Assembly: GCF_023684405.1 (NCBI RefSeq)
Contig: NZ_JAGSOI010000008.1
Span: forward strand, 1-64,000
Origin: Methanococcoides seepicolus
GTDB taxonomy: Archaea > Halobacteriota > Methanosarcinia > Methanosarcinales > Methanosarcinaceae
DNA length: 64,000 nt
Direction of reading: 5' to 3'
Part shown: in pieces, positions 1 through 9,153 of the stretch
How the letters are laid out: each line of letters opens with the position of its first letter
How positions within the stretch are numbered: the stretch's first letter is position 1
Notes under the pieces: model-generated
Told to the model about the DNA's origin: nothing
The model's input: only the letters and a program-made list of their open reading frames with translations
Database searches by the model: none
Made by a program: the position numbers and the translations under genes

Positions 1-351
1 AAACGCTATCATAGGCCTGGCATCCTCTATGAGGAAGAAGACCAGAACCCTCTGACCGGGGTTGCGAATCTATTCGATATCGCCATGGTGTTCTCAGTAG
101 CACTTATGATAGCTCTTGTCATGTCTTTCCAGCTCCCTGAGCTTCTAAGTCCTACGGCAGATATCACGATCGTTAAAAATCCGGGTCAGCCCGATATGAA
201 GATAATCGTCAAGGAAGGTCAGAATATCGAAGTACTGAATATGACCGATCAGATCGGCGGTGGTACCGGTGAGGCTCTTGGTACTGCTTATCAGCTGGGT
301 GATGGAAGGGTCGTCTATGTTCCGGATTCGGGTAATGAAACAGGTGGTTGA
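1..351 (+). CDS. DUF2149 family protein, ExbD-like (5' end outside window)
   Basis: The frame is open from the first base (K-R-Y-H-R-P-G-I-L-Y...) to a TGA at 349-351, so the start lies upstream. One hydrophobic segment at about residues 28-45 of the visible part is followed by a roughly 70-residue acidic/Gly-rich extracytoplasmic tail. This single-TM plus outer domain layout and the sequence style match DUF2149, a methanogen family usually found beside ExbB/TolQ-like proton channels and CobN-like proteins (family knowledge). It lies about 130 bp upstream of the secreted CobN-like gene in the same orientation. A role as the ExbD-like partner in an energised surface metal/tetrapyrrole system is inference. 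Confidence 0.7.
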   Translation, partial: KRYHRPGILYEEEDQNPLTGVANLFDIAMVFSVALMIALVMSFQLPELLSPTADITIVKNPGQPDMKIIVKEGQNIEVLNMTDQIGGGTGEALGTAYQLGDGRVVYVPDSGNETGG

Positions 352-420
352 TCCTTTCAAGAGAGTGTGGAATGACCAATAAGAAAATAGAATGAAAATG
401 TGTGGATGATGAATTTTTGA

Positions 421-460
421 GACATCCCGGAAAAGCCTCCAAGCAAATTGCCGGGATGTC
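421..460 (+). terminator. Perfect 10-bp inverted repeat between DUF2149 and cobN genes
   Basis: GACATCCCGG (421-430) is exactly complementary to CCGGGATGTC (451-460), with a 20-nt loop. It ends 24 nt before the CobN start codon. No T-tract follows, so it may be an attenuator-like or mRNA-processing hairpin, or an operator, rather than a classical terminator. Confidence 0.5.
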
Positions 461-483
461 TTACACATTATCGAGGTGATAAT

Positions 484-3400
484 ATGCGTAATTTAAAACA
501 TCAATTATTACTATTAAGTGTTTTGATTTTACTGGCGTTTTCGCCAGTGGTATCGGCAGAAGAAAACCAAACGAATGTAATGTTTGTGCTGGGCACGGAT
601 GTGAATGAAGCATCATTAACAACTATGTCTTCGCACTCCAACATCACATCCAACCTGACCGTAACGATCGTCAACAGTACAGAAACTGTTCCGGCAGGAT
701 TCAATTTCTCGAACTATGCGGTCATATTCATCGAATCGCAGTCAGAGAGCGTTGTCAATGATTGGCAGGCGAACTTAACGTCTAACTTAACCACCGCCAA
801 GGATAGTGGCAGTCAGGTGATAGGATACAATCTGCCCTCTAACATCACCGTGGCCAATGTAGACCTGTACTCAGATGATTGCACCGACATCGAGCGCTAC
901 TGGATACAGGGCGGCGACACCAACATGGAATCCATGCTCAAATTCATGGGACAGGAGTTCTGCGATGCATGGGCGAACGAGACAATTCCAGAACCTGTAG
1001 TCCTGCGTCCAAAGATCAATATAACTTACATTATGAATTATCATACTGACAACTATTATCTTTTCAAAGTTTTAGGCGAGAGAAACATAATCACGGATCG
1101 GTTCAATGTCACCGTGATGGATGGCTATGAAGCTGCTGCAAACCTGACTGACGTCTCCGATCAGGATTTCATCATGCTGGGCATGATCAGCAACCAGCTT
1201 CCAGAGTTCAAGGACGCACTTCTTGCTGCAAAGGATAATGGCACACAGATCGGTATTATTCCCATGCCCGATCCGTGGAATGTCAGCACCATCAACATGG
1301 ATGATTTGCCACACAGTACCATGAAAGAATATCATGTCAACAGTGGGTACACGAACATGGAGAACTGGATCCGCTGTATCGGAGCAACTCTTGAAGATGC
1401 CTACATCGAGTATTCTCCTGCCGTATCCCCGGCAATCCCTGATCACGGCATATATCATCCGGATGCTTTCCCTAGGATATTCGAGAATAGTACAGAATAT
1501 CTTGAGTGGTATGCTGGTAACGGGTATAATGCATCTGCACCCACAATCGGCATAATTGCCAGTTATAAGATTGCGAAGGAAAAAATTTATTTTGCTACAG
1601 ATGATGCAATTATAAGGAACCTGGAATCAAAAGGCTATAATGTAATCTATGCCACCAGTAAAGTATGTAGTGATGATGTTGAATATTTCACCGAAAACGG
1701 AACCGTGCTCGTGGATTCCATAATTTCTCTGAAAAGTTTCTATTTGAACAATAAAAATCAAGAACTGGGCGTGGAGTATCTGAAGAGTTACGATGTTCCG
1801 GTCATCAAGGCTGTGCAGGATGGGTTACAGACACCTGATGAGTACAATGCCAGTGCACGTGGTTTAAATCCATCGACCATTCCTCACTATGTGTCCTCGC
1901 CTGAGATCGATGGCTGCATCGATTACATATGGGTGGCAGGTAAGGTCATAAATCCAAATAATTCCAAGCAGACTTACTATGAACCACTGATGTCCCAGGT
2001 GGACTGGTTATGCGACAGGGCAATTTCGTGGGCGAATCTTGGGAGAGCCAATAATGCTGACAAGAAGGTTAGTATTATATATTACAATCACGAAGGCGGC
2101 AAGAGCGACATTGGTGCAACTGGCCTTGATGTGTCTTCCAGTTTCACATTATTGCTTGAGCAGATGCAAGCTGAGGGATATGATATTGGAAATGGCACAA
2201 TTCCAAATGGCAGCGAGTTTATCGACCTGTTCATCGAGAGCAGGAACGTTGGTTCATGGGCGCCAGGTGAGCTTGAGAAAGTTGTAAACTCGGGTAAGGT
2301 CACTCTCGTACCTGTAGATGAGTATCTTTCCTGGTACAACAATCTGCCAGATACAGTGCGTGCTGAAGTTGAAGCTACATGGGGCGAGGCACCTGGAGAT
2401 ATTATGGTATATAAAGGAGATTTCGTGATTCCAACAGTACAGTTTGGAAATATCAATTTTATGCCCCAACCAACCAAAGCCTGGCTCTCTAATGAATCGC
2501 TTATATATCACGACAAATCAATACCACCGACACACCAGTATATGGCTGCATATTTCTGGATCAACAACGTCTACGATGCCGATGCCATAATTCACTTCGG
2601 GACACATGGCACACAGGAATGGTTGCCTGGGAAAGAGGTTGGGCTCTGGAGATATGATTATCCATCCATCATGGTGGCAGATACGCCCGTGGTATATCCC
2701 TACATCATGGACAATGTGGGTGAAGGTACTCAGGCCAAACGCCGAGGCAATGCAGTGATCATAGACTATCTGATCCCATCGATGACAGAGGCAGACCTAT
2801 ATGGAGAGCTGGCTACCATTCACGAGAAGATACATAGTTATGAGGATGCAACAAGTCTCAATGATACTGCAATGATGGGACACTATCGCAACAGTACCAT
2901 CCAGCTTTACGAGAACCTCTCGATGGAACATGATCTTGATGTGACGCCCGATGAACTAAGAGCAATGACAGAAGATGATTATGCGAACTTCGTTTCAAAC
3001 ACTCTCCACCTCCATCTGCATAAATTACAAGGTGCGCTCATGCCTTATGGTCTCCATACATTTGGTGTCGCACCCCAGGATGAGAAACTGGTCTGTATGG
3101 TCAAATCGATGCTTCGCAGCGATTTCATTGATCATATCGTAAATGTGATCCCAAAAGTTACCGGAGATGAGGAGGACTGGAGAAATACGGCAAGTGCTTA
3201 TGCAACCGAGCTTCTGAATGCTACATTGCTCAATGGAACGAATGTTTCAACTGCCCAGTTAACTGTGCTGAACTTAACCGACTCGAACATCACGGCAGAT
3301 CTGAATCTGGCACTGAATTATTCCATTGCTCTGAACCAGACCACTCGTGAGATCAGCGAGACGTTGCATGCCCTCAATGCAGGATATATTGAGCCAGGTA

Positions 3401-5103
3401 TGGGAAACGGTCCAATCAGGAATCCTGATGCTCTGCCAACGGGTAGGAACTTCTACAGTTTCGACCAGCGCAAGTTCCCTGATGTGGAAACTACAGCTAT
3501 GGGTACGATCCTTGCAAATCAACTGGTGCAACAGTATTATACGACACACAACGAGACTTATCCAAACAAGGTGGCTTATGTTCTGTGGTCTATGGAAACA
3601 ATGCGTCATCATGGACTCATGGAAGCCCAGATACATTCTCTGCTTGGTGTCGAACCCGTACGATACAGGGGTAGGGTCACAGGTTTTGAGGTAATTCCGC
3701 TGGAGGACATGAACCACCCCAGAATCGATGTGGTCATCACATCTTCCGGACTGTACAGGGATACATTCCCGTATCAGCTTGAGCTGATCGACGAGGCGGT
3801 CCGAACGGTTGCAGCGCTCAACGAGACCAATGAAACGAACTATGTCAGGTGGAACTCCCTGATAATGGAAGATGCACTCATCGCCAGTGGATACAACAAT
3901 ACTACAGCAGAGGCGATCGCACGGTCCAGGATATTCGCGCCAGCCCCGGGTACATACGGTCCCGGAGTTTCGCGCCCGGTGGTCGCGAGTGATACATGGG
4001 ACAGCGAGGATGAAATTGCGGACCTGTATCTATCATGGATGTCCAATATCTATGGACAGGACATGTGGGGCGATAATTACAAGGATGTGTTCAGGATGAA
4101 CCTGATAGATGTGGATGCAGCTGTACACAGTGATTCTTCGAACCTGTTTGGAATCTTTGATGGGGATTGTTTCTACGGATATTTAGGAGGGCTTGGACTC
4201 ACCGTGAGATCACTGACAGGTGAAACTCCCGATATGTATGTATCCAGCCAGGAGAGTGTAGATAATCCCCAGATCATCACCCTGAATGAGGCGTGCAGGA
4301 TAGAGTTGCGTTCACGGTTCTTCAATCCAAAATGGGTCTCAGGAATGATGGAACACGATTACGCCGGTGCCAGAATGTTCTCGAAGTACACCGAGAATAT
4401 GTGGGGCTGGGAAGTTATGACCCCTGACATGATCAAAGATTCTGACTGGGACGAGATATACGACATCTACGTCACTGACAAGTATGATCTTGGCATGGAT
4501 GACTTCTTCGATGATCACAACGCGTATGCATACCAGTCCCTGACCGCACGAATGATCGAAACAGAAAGGAAAGACCACTGGGATGCCTCGGACGAGGTTA
4601 TCCAGAACCTGGTGAGGGAATATGTTGAATCCGTGGTCGAGAACGGCGTAACATGCTGTCACCACACCTGCGGTAACCCGCTACTTGACAGTTACATACA
4701 GGGTGTTATGTCAGTCCCAGGTGTTGTATCACAGGAAACTGCAGAAGAGTACAAGAGACTGATGCAGGAAGCCACACAGAGGGAGACTCCATCATCTGAA
4801 TCCAGTACTCGTAGTAGTAGTAGTAGTAGCAGTTCTTCATCTGCTTCGATCGTCGAATCCACAAGCAACCAGACAATGGTAAATGATGGAGGGTATGGAA
4901 CTACAACCGACCAGCCAACAGAGTCTTCTCAGCAAAACACACCAGACAACTACGTTGAAGGGTATGAAATGACAAAAGAATCCACAACAAGTGATTCAGC
5001 CTCGTCGTCTACATCCTTCTCCGGTGCTGATATTTTAGGCAGCGTGTTGGTCATATTAGCCGTTGGTGCCATAACTATCGGATTCAGGAGACGAAGGATC
5101 TAA
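484..5103 (+). CDS. Secreted, membrane-anchored CobN-like chelatase large subunit
   Basis: 1539 aa. The ATG at 484 is preceded by GAGGTGAT (473-480), which decides it over an upstream in-frame ATG at 448. The N-terminus is a clear signal peptide (hydrophobic core LLLLSVLILLAF, cleavage near VVSA). The body is a CobN/magnesium-chelatase H domain with the family hallmark GTHGTQEWLPGK at about residues 705-716 and a Cys/His cluster CCHHTC near residue 1390. The last ~100 residues are a Ser/Thr-rich stalk, with an (AGT)n tract near 4809-4830, a transmembrane helix and RRRR, so the catalytic domain faces outside. Cytosolic CobN inserts cobalt during B12 synthesis (known). An extracellular copy beside DUF2149 suggests metal or corrinoid capture at the surface (inferred). 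Many N-x-T/S sequons fit a glycosylated surface protein. Confidence 0.85.
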   Translation: MRNLKHQLLLLSVLILLAFSPVVSAEENQTNVMFVLGTDVNEASLTTMSSHSNITSNLTVTIVNSTETVPAGFNFSNYAVIFIESQSESVVNDWQANLTSNLTTAKDSGSQVIGYNLPSNITVANVDLYSDDCTDIERYWIQGGDTNMESMLKFMGQEFCDAWANETIPEPVVLRPKINITYIMNYHTDNYYLFKVLGERNIITDRFNVTVMDGYEAAANLTDVSDQDFIMLGMISNQLPEFKDALLAAKDNGTQIGIIPMPDPWNVSTINMDDLPHSTMKEYHVNSGYTNMENWIRCIGATLEDAYIEYSPAVSPAIPDHGIYHPDAFPRIFENSTEYLEWYAGNGYNASAPTIGIIASYKIAKEKIYFATDDAIIRNLESKGYNVIYATSKVCSDDVEYFTENGTVLVDSIISLKSFYLNNKNQELGVEYLKSYDVPVIKAVQDGLQTPDEYNASARGLNPSTIPHYVSSPEIDGCIDYIWVAGKVINPNNSKQTYYEPLMSQVDWLCDRAISWANLGRANNADKKVSIIYYNHEGGKSDIGATGLDVSSSFTLLLEQMQAEGYDIGNGTIPNGSEFIDLFIESRNVGSWAPGELEKVVNSGKVTLVPVDEYLSWYNNLPDTVRAEVEATWGEAPGDIMVYKGDFVIPTVQFGNINFMPQPTKAWLSNESLIYHDKSIPPTHQYMAAYFWINNVYDADAIIHFGTHGTQEWLPGKEVGLWRYDYPSIMVADTPVVYPYIMDNVGEGTQAKRRGNAVIIDYLIPSMTEADLYGELATIHEKIHSYEDATSLNDTAMMGHYRNSTIQLYENLSMEHDLDVTPDELRAMTEDDYANFVSNTLHLHLHKLQGALMPYGLHTFGVAPQDEKLVCMVKSMLRSDFIDHIVNVIPKVTGDEEDWRNTASAYATELLNATLLNGTNVSTAQLTVLNLTDSNITADLNLALNYSIALNQTTREISETLHALNAGYIEPGMGNGPIRNPDALPTGRNFYSFDQRKFPDVETTAMGTILANQLVQQYYTTHNETYPNKVAYVLWSMETMRHHGLMEAQIHSLLGVEPVRYRGRVTGFEVIPLEDMNHPRIDVVITSSGLYRDTFPYQLELIDEAVRTVAALNETNETNYVRWNSLIMEDALIASGYNNTTAEAIARSRIFAPAPGTYGPGVSRPVVASDTWDSEDEIADLYLSWMSNIYGQDMWGDNYKDVFRMNLIDVDAAVHSDSSNLFGIFDGDCFYGYLGGLGLTVRSLTGETPDMYVSSQESVDNPQIITLNEACRIELRSRFFNPKWVSGMMEHDYAGARMFSKYTENMWGWEVMTPDMIKDSDWDEIYDIYVTDKYDLGMDDFFDDHNAYAYQSLTARMIETERKDHWDASDEVIQNLVREYVESVVENGVTCCHHTCGNPLLDSYIQGVMSVPGVVSQETAEEYKRLMQEATQRETPSSESSTRSSSSSSSSSSASIVESTSNQTMVNDGGYGTTTDQPTESSQQNTPDNYVEGYEMTKESTTSDSASSSTSFSGADILGSVLVILAVGAITIGFRRRRI

Positions 5104-5117
5104 CATCAATTTAGTAG

Positions 5118-5157
5118 CACTTCGATAATGTTGTCGAAGTGTCTTTTTATTTTTTTA
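5118..5157 (+). terminator. Hairpin plus T-rich tract after cobN-like gene
   Basis: CACTTCGA (5118-5125) pairs perfectly with TCGAAGTG (5134-5141) and is followed by a T-rich run to about 5157. It begins 15 bp after the TAA stop. Both hairpin and U-tract fit transcription termination. Confidence 0.7.
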
Positions 5158-5159
5158 AT

Positions 5160-5606
5160 TTGGTTATCGATTCTCAATACTTGGTTATCTGCATGCCATA
5201 AACAGTATAAAGGGAATCTTGGGCTTTTGACGTTTTTGCTTATAGCCGATGGTTAGATTAACAATTTTTAATGTGCATGGGGCGGCTGCTTCAGTCATTC
5301 TGGTAAACGTATTATCAGTGTTATGTCTTATTCACTTCCCCGGAAAGAACCACTTGTAAGTACCCCATGAAACTCCCCAAATTCTCCCACCTCACTATCT
5401 CACAGCAACTGCTTATGGTGAGAGTTTGGTTTTTGGTGGTACCAACTGAATATTGTTTCAGCAGTTCAAAAAATATCCACAAACATGGAACATTTTCTTC
5501 ACCCGATTCTTTATATTAGATGCGAACATCAAAAAGTTTTTTACTCTTAATGCTGTTGATTAATGCTATTATGGTAACGAATCCCACTGCATCAAGAATA
5601 TATGGT
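5160..5606. other. Non-coding gap between cobN terminator and integrated element
   Basis: No convincing gene is seen. Short frames (for example 5241-5357 and 5369-5521 on +) lack family resemblance and good ribosome-binding sites. The segment carries the 15-bp sequence TTATCTGCATGCCAT (5185-5199), repeated in direct orientation at 6115-6129 inside the element. The left boundary of the integrated element probably lies in here, but I could not find an att repeat matching the integrase end. Confidence 0.4.
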
Positions 5607-5804
5607 TTAATCGTTCTTAACTCCCGAAATCTTAATTACCAGCACATCTGCATTGGGTTCATGTTTCTCAATTTCTGCAATCTGCAGCATGGCTTCCTCT
5701 TCTTCTGGGGTACCTTCTATAAATATGAAATAATAGGACTTAGGTGGACCTTTTATACTTTCCTCCAGCAGCTTGAGCTTGTGTTCAAGTGCTATAAAAC
5801 TCAT
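5607..5804 (-). CDS. Small hypothetical protein of integrated element
   Basis: 65 aa, starting MSFIALEHKLKLLEES, Glu/Lys-rich with a hydrophobic C-terminal stretch (VLVIKISG). Its ATG overlaps the stop of the upstream 90-aa gene in an ATGA arrangement, which supports translational coupling. I do not recognise the family. It is the last gene of the minus-strand element operon. Confidence 0.55.
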   Translation of the reverse strand: MSFIALEHKLKLLEESIKGPPKSYYFIFIEGTPEEEEAMLQIAEIEKHEPNADVLVIKISGVKND

Positions 5805-6073
5805 CTGTTGGCCTCACATGCAGCTTCAAGGCTTGCTATCCTTAACTTCATCTCTTCGAGCTCACTGTCTCTCAAAATTGCGTTGTGAGTTTGCATTGCA
5901 GCTATAAGGACACGGAGATATTGTAGTTTGGTACTATCTCCTTCTCTTTCCCGGAAACGTTCCACAGCAAGCCGTGTTTGCAGACCTCGGATTGTTTCAG
6001 AAGAAACATTAAGTAAATCTTCACGTCCCATTTTTTCTCTAGAAGGAAGCGCTATAGTTTCTTTTTTGACCAT
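5801..6073 (-). CDS. Small helical hypothetical protein of integrated element
   Basis: 90 aa, MVKKETIALPSREKMG..., largely helical with heptad-like leucines (LEEMKLRIASLEAACE), so probably a coiled coil. The start at 6073 has a strong TTAAGGAGG just upstream; the in-frame extension beyond it overlaps the neighbouring gene and is unlikely to be used. It starts 2 nt after the preceding stop and overlaps the next gene by 4 nt, so the three small genes are one transcription unit. Family not recognised. Confidence 0.65.
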   Translation of the reverse strand: MVKKETIALPSREKMGREDLLNVSSETIRGLQTRLAVERFREREGDSTKLQYLRVLIAAMQTHNAILRDSELEEMKLRIASLEAACEANR

Positions 6074-6074
6074 A

Positions 6075-6518
6075 TTAAGCCTCCTTAAAGCTTGTTTTTG
6101 GTTGTGATTGGTCCTTATCTGCATGCCATCCAGAACTCCTATTGTAGTACTTACGATAACATTCATCGCACCTCCACTCCACACCATAACTATCCACAAT
6201 TGATTGACTTCTAGCCTGACCACCACATGCCACACAAAGAGGAATATGTAGTGAGTTAATTGGATTTAGTTTCTTCAGAGGTGTGCTGACTGCATTGAGA
6301 TCTTGTTTTTTGCCTTGCTCTGTACGATCATTCAATATATCCGTCCGAGAATCACAATTTAACCTGGACGGCATTTCACAAGCTGTTGATATTTGTTTTA
6401 ACTCATCCGTCCAGGTGTACAGGGTATTTTCACAATTGTTTTGTAATACCCTATTATCCACATCATCAACATCCGTCTTTGTTGATTTATCATACAGTTG
6501 TCTTTTCGACATGGACAC
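6075..6518 (-). CDS. Zinc-finger protein or UAG-separated C-terminal extension of the primase
   Basis: 147 aa from a GTG at 6518 (ATG alternative at 6512). The N-terminal ~90 residues are low complexity (K-T-D-V-D-D-V-D-N...). The C-terminus carries a CxxC...CxxC zinc motif (CVACGG and WRCDECYRKY). It lies in the same reading frame as the upstream primase, separated only by a TAG and eight sense codons, and its own ribosome-binding site (AGGTG, 3 nt before the ATG) is poor. It may be a separate gene or, if UAG is decoded as pyrrolysine, the tail of an 885-residue primase. From memory, relatives of this primase in methanogens carry similar Asp/Val-rich tails. Confidence 0.6.
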   Translation of the reverse strand: MSMSKRQLYDKSTKTDVDDVDNRVLQNNCENTLYTWTDELKQISTACEMPSRLNCDSRTDILNDRTEQGKKQDLNAVSTPLKKLNPINSLHIPLCVACGGQARSQSIVDSYGVEWRCDECYRKYYNRSSGWHADKDQSQPKTSFKEA

Positions 6519-6542
6519 CTGGACGAATTGTATATTTGATGA

Positions 6543-8732
6543 CTACTGATCTCGGTTATCTTCGTCCATGTTAACCTCACCATCGTGGACAGATTCCCCT
6601 TTGATTGTAACATTCTCCCAGCACCTTAGTCGATCCCCAGTGGACTGCCTTTTATCAGCATATCCAAGTTTCTTCATTCGTTTACCGAACATGCCCTCAC
6701 TGATTGTTGCAACATCATGTTCTTTACACCATTTGCTGAAATGTCCGTACATAACCATTTTCGGTGTGGGTTCCTCGGAGTAAATCAACCACTCATCAGC
6801 AAATGCTGCAACAGGATCACTTTTGATTATGTATTCACGTTTGACCTCTTCTGTTGATCTGCTGTATGAGAACTGATTGTTCTTCCTCAGTCTCCTTAGT
6901 CCACTAACTGCAATATTGAAGAACCCGGACAACTCCTCGGGAGTGGTTAACTTTCCAATCAGTGACCTGTCCTCCTTTGTGCCTTCAAATTTGTTAGGGA
7001 AGCTAATTAATATCCATCTCCTGAAATATGCATGACCTCCATTAGGCACGGCAGGAAGCTGATTTGCACTGAACATTAATTTAGCAGTATTATTGAAATA
7101 AAATACATCTTTGTACTTCTTCTCCCCACGCAGACGATCTCCACCAGTGATTGACTTAAAGATACTGTTCTGATAAATAGTCGTATTAGCAAGATCTGGA
7201 AACACGTTAACTAGCTTTCCGTATAAGTTTGCTACAGAATAATTATCATTCTCAAGTCTGTGCAATGACTCACCACTTATATTATTTTCACCAACAAAAG
7301 TTGTGATGAGTTCGAGTAACGTACTTTTACCATTTGCACCATCACCATATAGCATAACCGACTTCTGAAAGCTTGTCTCGGTTGTTAACATATATCCTGC
7401 CCATTCCTCAAGTACAGGAATGTCTTCCGGAAGCATTACCTCACCCAAGAACTTAGTGATTTCAGGGCAATCTGCATTAGGACTGTATATTACAGGAATC
7501 TGAACAAGGCAAATAATATCAGGAGCATGAGGTTCAAGTACATCATCCTGAATATTATATATTCCATTCAAGACATTGATACGATTAATATCGTTGTTTA
7601 CAGAATCCCTATCAACGTATGTGGCAATCTTGATGTAATTAATAACCTCATCAATGTGATGTCTCCGAGAATGGTCGCCCAGTTCACTTTGAACAAGATA
7701 TGCTATTAGTTGTTCGCCATTTGGCTTGTATATACCTTCAGCGTACTGATATATTTCACCAGTATCTCGAAACGTGATGAAATGACAGCTATTCATTATG
7801 CTTTCACTTATTTTTTGGACCAGCAGCTTCCCATTATTGGACAAGTATTTGCTCTTACCCAGTGCCTGCTCTTTGTTACCAATATTTTCAAGTGCCTTTC
7901 TTATTGTACGTTGTTTATAATCTGGTCTATCCCACTTCTCACGAAAGAGGCCTGAACGTTTGAATATGCGATCAATCTGATCAAAATCACGTGTGTGCTT
8001 TGCGAGGATATCACATAGAGCTAAATCTGCAGCACTATCATCGTCTCCGTAGTCATCAGTGGCCCCATCAAAAAGCTTCCTGAACTTTTGACTCTTAAAG
8101 GAATGTCTGCAAATTTGTATAAGCTCCTCATCGCCATACTTTAAACAATCTGGTTCGGTGTGATCAAATCCCATCTCCTCTTTGACTTGAGTCTGCACAT
8201 CAATTTTGTCATAGATGGCCTGTAAAGATTCAGATGATGGAGCATTGATCGCCTCCGGTGATCCATTGATGGGCACTCCGGTCATTGTGAAATATCTGTC
8301 CTTATCGTAAATCTCCCGGCAACCTTTACGATTACGCTTGCCTGGAACTGTGCCTCGTATGATTGCATGCGCACCTTTCCCACTGGGGGAAAGTTCAGCG
8401 TATGAGTTCAGGCTTTTTATCTCAGCTAGTATCTCCTGATCAAACTCTCCCGTCTGTGGGTCCCTTACATCATCCCAGTCAATTCCACAGAAAGAATCGG
8501 AATCCGAAAAGACAAAACCTACTCCATCATAGTGGCCATTTTCTGTAAACTTTTTTGCGGCTTCATCAAATGAGCACCACGTCTGAGGGGTTGTAGAACT
8601 TGCTTTGTTGCCCATCTTGGCATCATACGGTATTTTTGTTTGCCTACCGTCTTTTACTTCGGACCTCCACACGACCCACTGACTCAGCTTTTTGAGTTCA
8701 TTGGGAATAGCATCAACATTGAACTTGATCAT
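6543..8732 (-). CDS. Phage/plasmid primase-helicase, D5/P4 type
   Basis: 729 aa to a TAG at 6543-6545. The N-terminal ~190 residues resemble the primase-polymerase-like domain of archaeal element replication proteins (FCGIDWDDV acidic motif, [10 protein letters not shown]). The centre has a D5_N region and an SF3 helicase with Walker [10 protein letters not shown] near residue 455. The C-terminus is a winged-helix-like domain. Such proteins prime and unwind DNA to replicate viruses, plasmids and integrated elements (known). The start overlaps the upstream 57-aa gene by 4 nt. Its stop is the only TAG among the well-defined genes here, and the frame stays open for 155 further codons. Confidence 0.88.
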
Positions 8733-8902
8733 TTTGAAAGCACCCCTTCATCATTGGCCAATTCAAACACTGCATTCACAAGTGCACGGTCAACTGGACT
8801 ACCGAATTTGCTCAGATACTCAAGAGTGTCCTTACGTTCCCTGATGAAGTCACAAGCCCAAAGATGTAAGAAATCGGTACTCTGCCCGGTTAATTCATTC
8901 AT
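8729..8902 (-). CDS. 57-aa hypothetical protein of integrated element
   Basis: Begins [18 protein letters not shown] and ends at a TGA that overlaps the primase ATG (AAAATGATC). Its ATG at 8902 follows an AGGGGG ribosome-binding site and overlaps the stop of the upstream ribbon-helix-helix gene. Both overlaps argue that it is translated. It contains '[16 protein letters not shown]', typical of small element accessory proteins. No function is assigned. Confidence 0.6.
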
Positions 8903-9080
8903 CAATATCCCCCTTGTGGACAGCTATACCATTGTTCGAGTAGTACCTTTCTTCCAATATCTTTTGAAGAAACCGACTTCGTGGAATGAGGCCACGTTCC
9001 TCATCAAGCTCTGTTAAAACTTCAGTATTTATTGATATGCCAGTATATGTTATTCCTGTCATAGTTGTTACATCTGTCAT
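8895..9080 (-). CDS. Ribbon-helix-helix DNA-binding protein
   Basis: 61 aa. Residues 12-45 follow the RHH/CopG pattern: a short beta strand (GISINTEVL), a first helix ending near DEERGL, then [15 protein letters not shown] as the second helix. Such proteins repress their own operon or control copy number in archaeal plasmids and viruses (known). It is the first gene of the leftward replication operon and is divergent from the gene at 9154, so the 70-bp gap between them is the likely operator. No strong ribosome-binding site precedes the ATG; a leaderless start is possible. Confidence 0.65.
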
Positions 9081-9116
9081 TGGTAACGTTAAAGGTTTGG
9101 AGTTAGCAAATGTATT

Positions 9117-9130
9117 TAAGTTAATACTTA
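9117..9130. promoter_or_regulatory. Possible operator in divergent promoter of integrated element
   Basis: TAAGT-TAAT-ACTTA is a 5-bp inverted repeat within the 73-bp AT-rich space between the RHH gene and the divergent gene at 9154. It is a candidate RHH binding site by position only. Confidence 0.3.
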
Positions 9131-9153
9131 CAAACTAATTATCGTGATTAAAA

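Noticed and set aside
4800-4835. (AGT)n microsatellite in the cobN-like gene
   Set aside because: It only encodes the Ser-rich stalk of the anchored protein; no sign of a repeat array of other type.
5520-5888. 122-codon frame on the + strand
   Set aside because: It overlaps the coupled minus-strand small genes, has no ribosome-binding site and no family resemblance.
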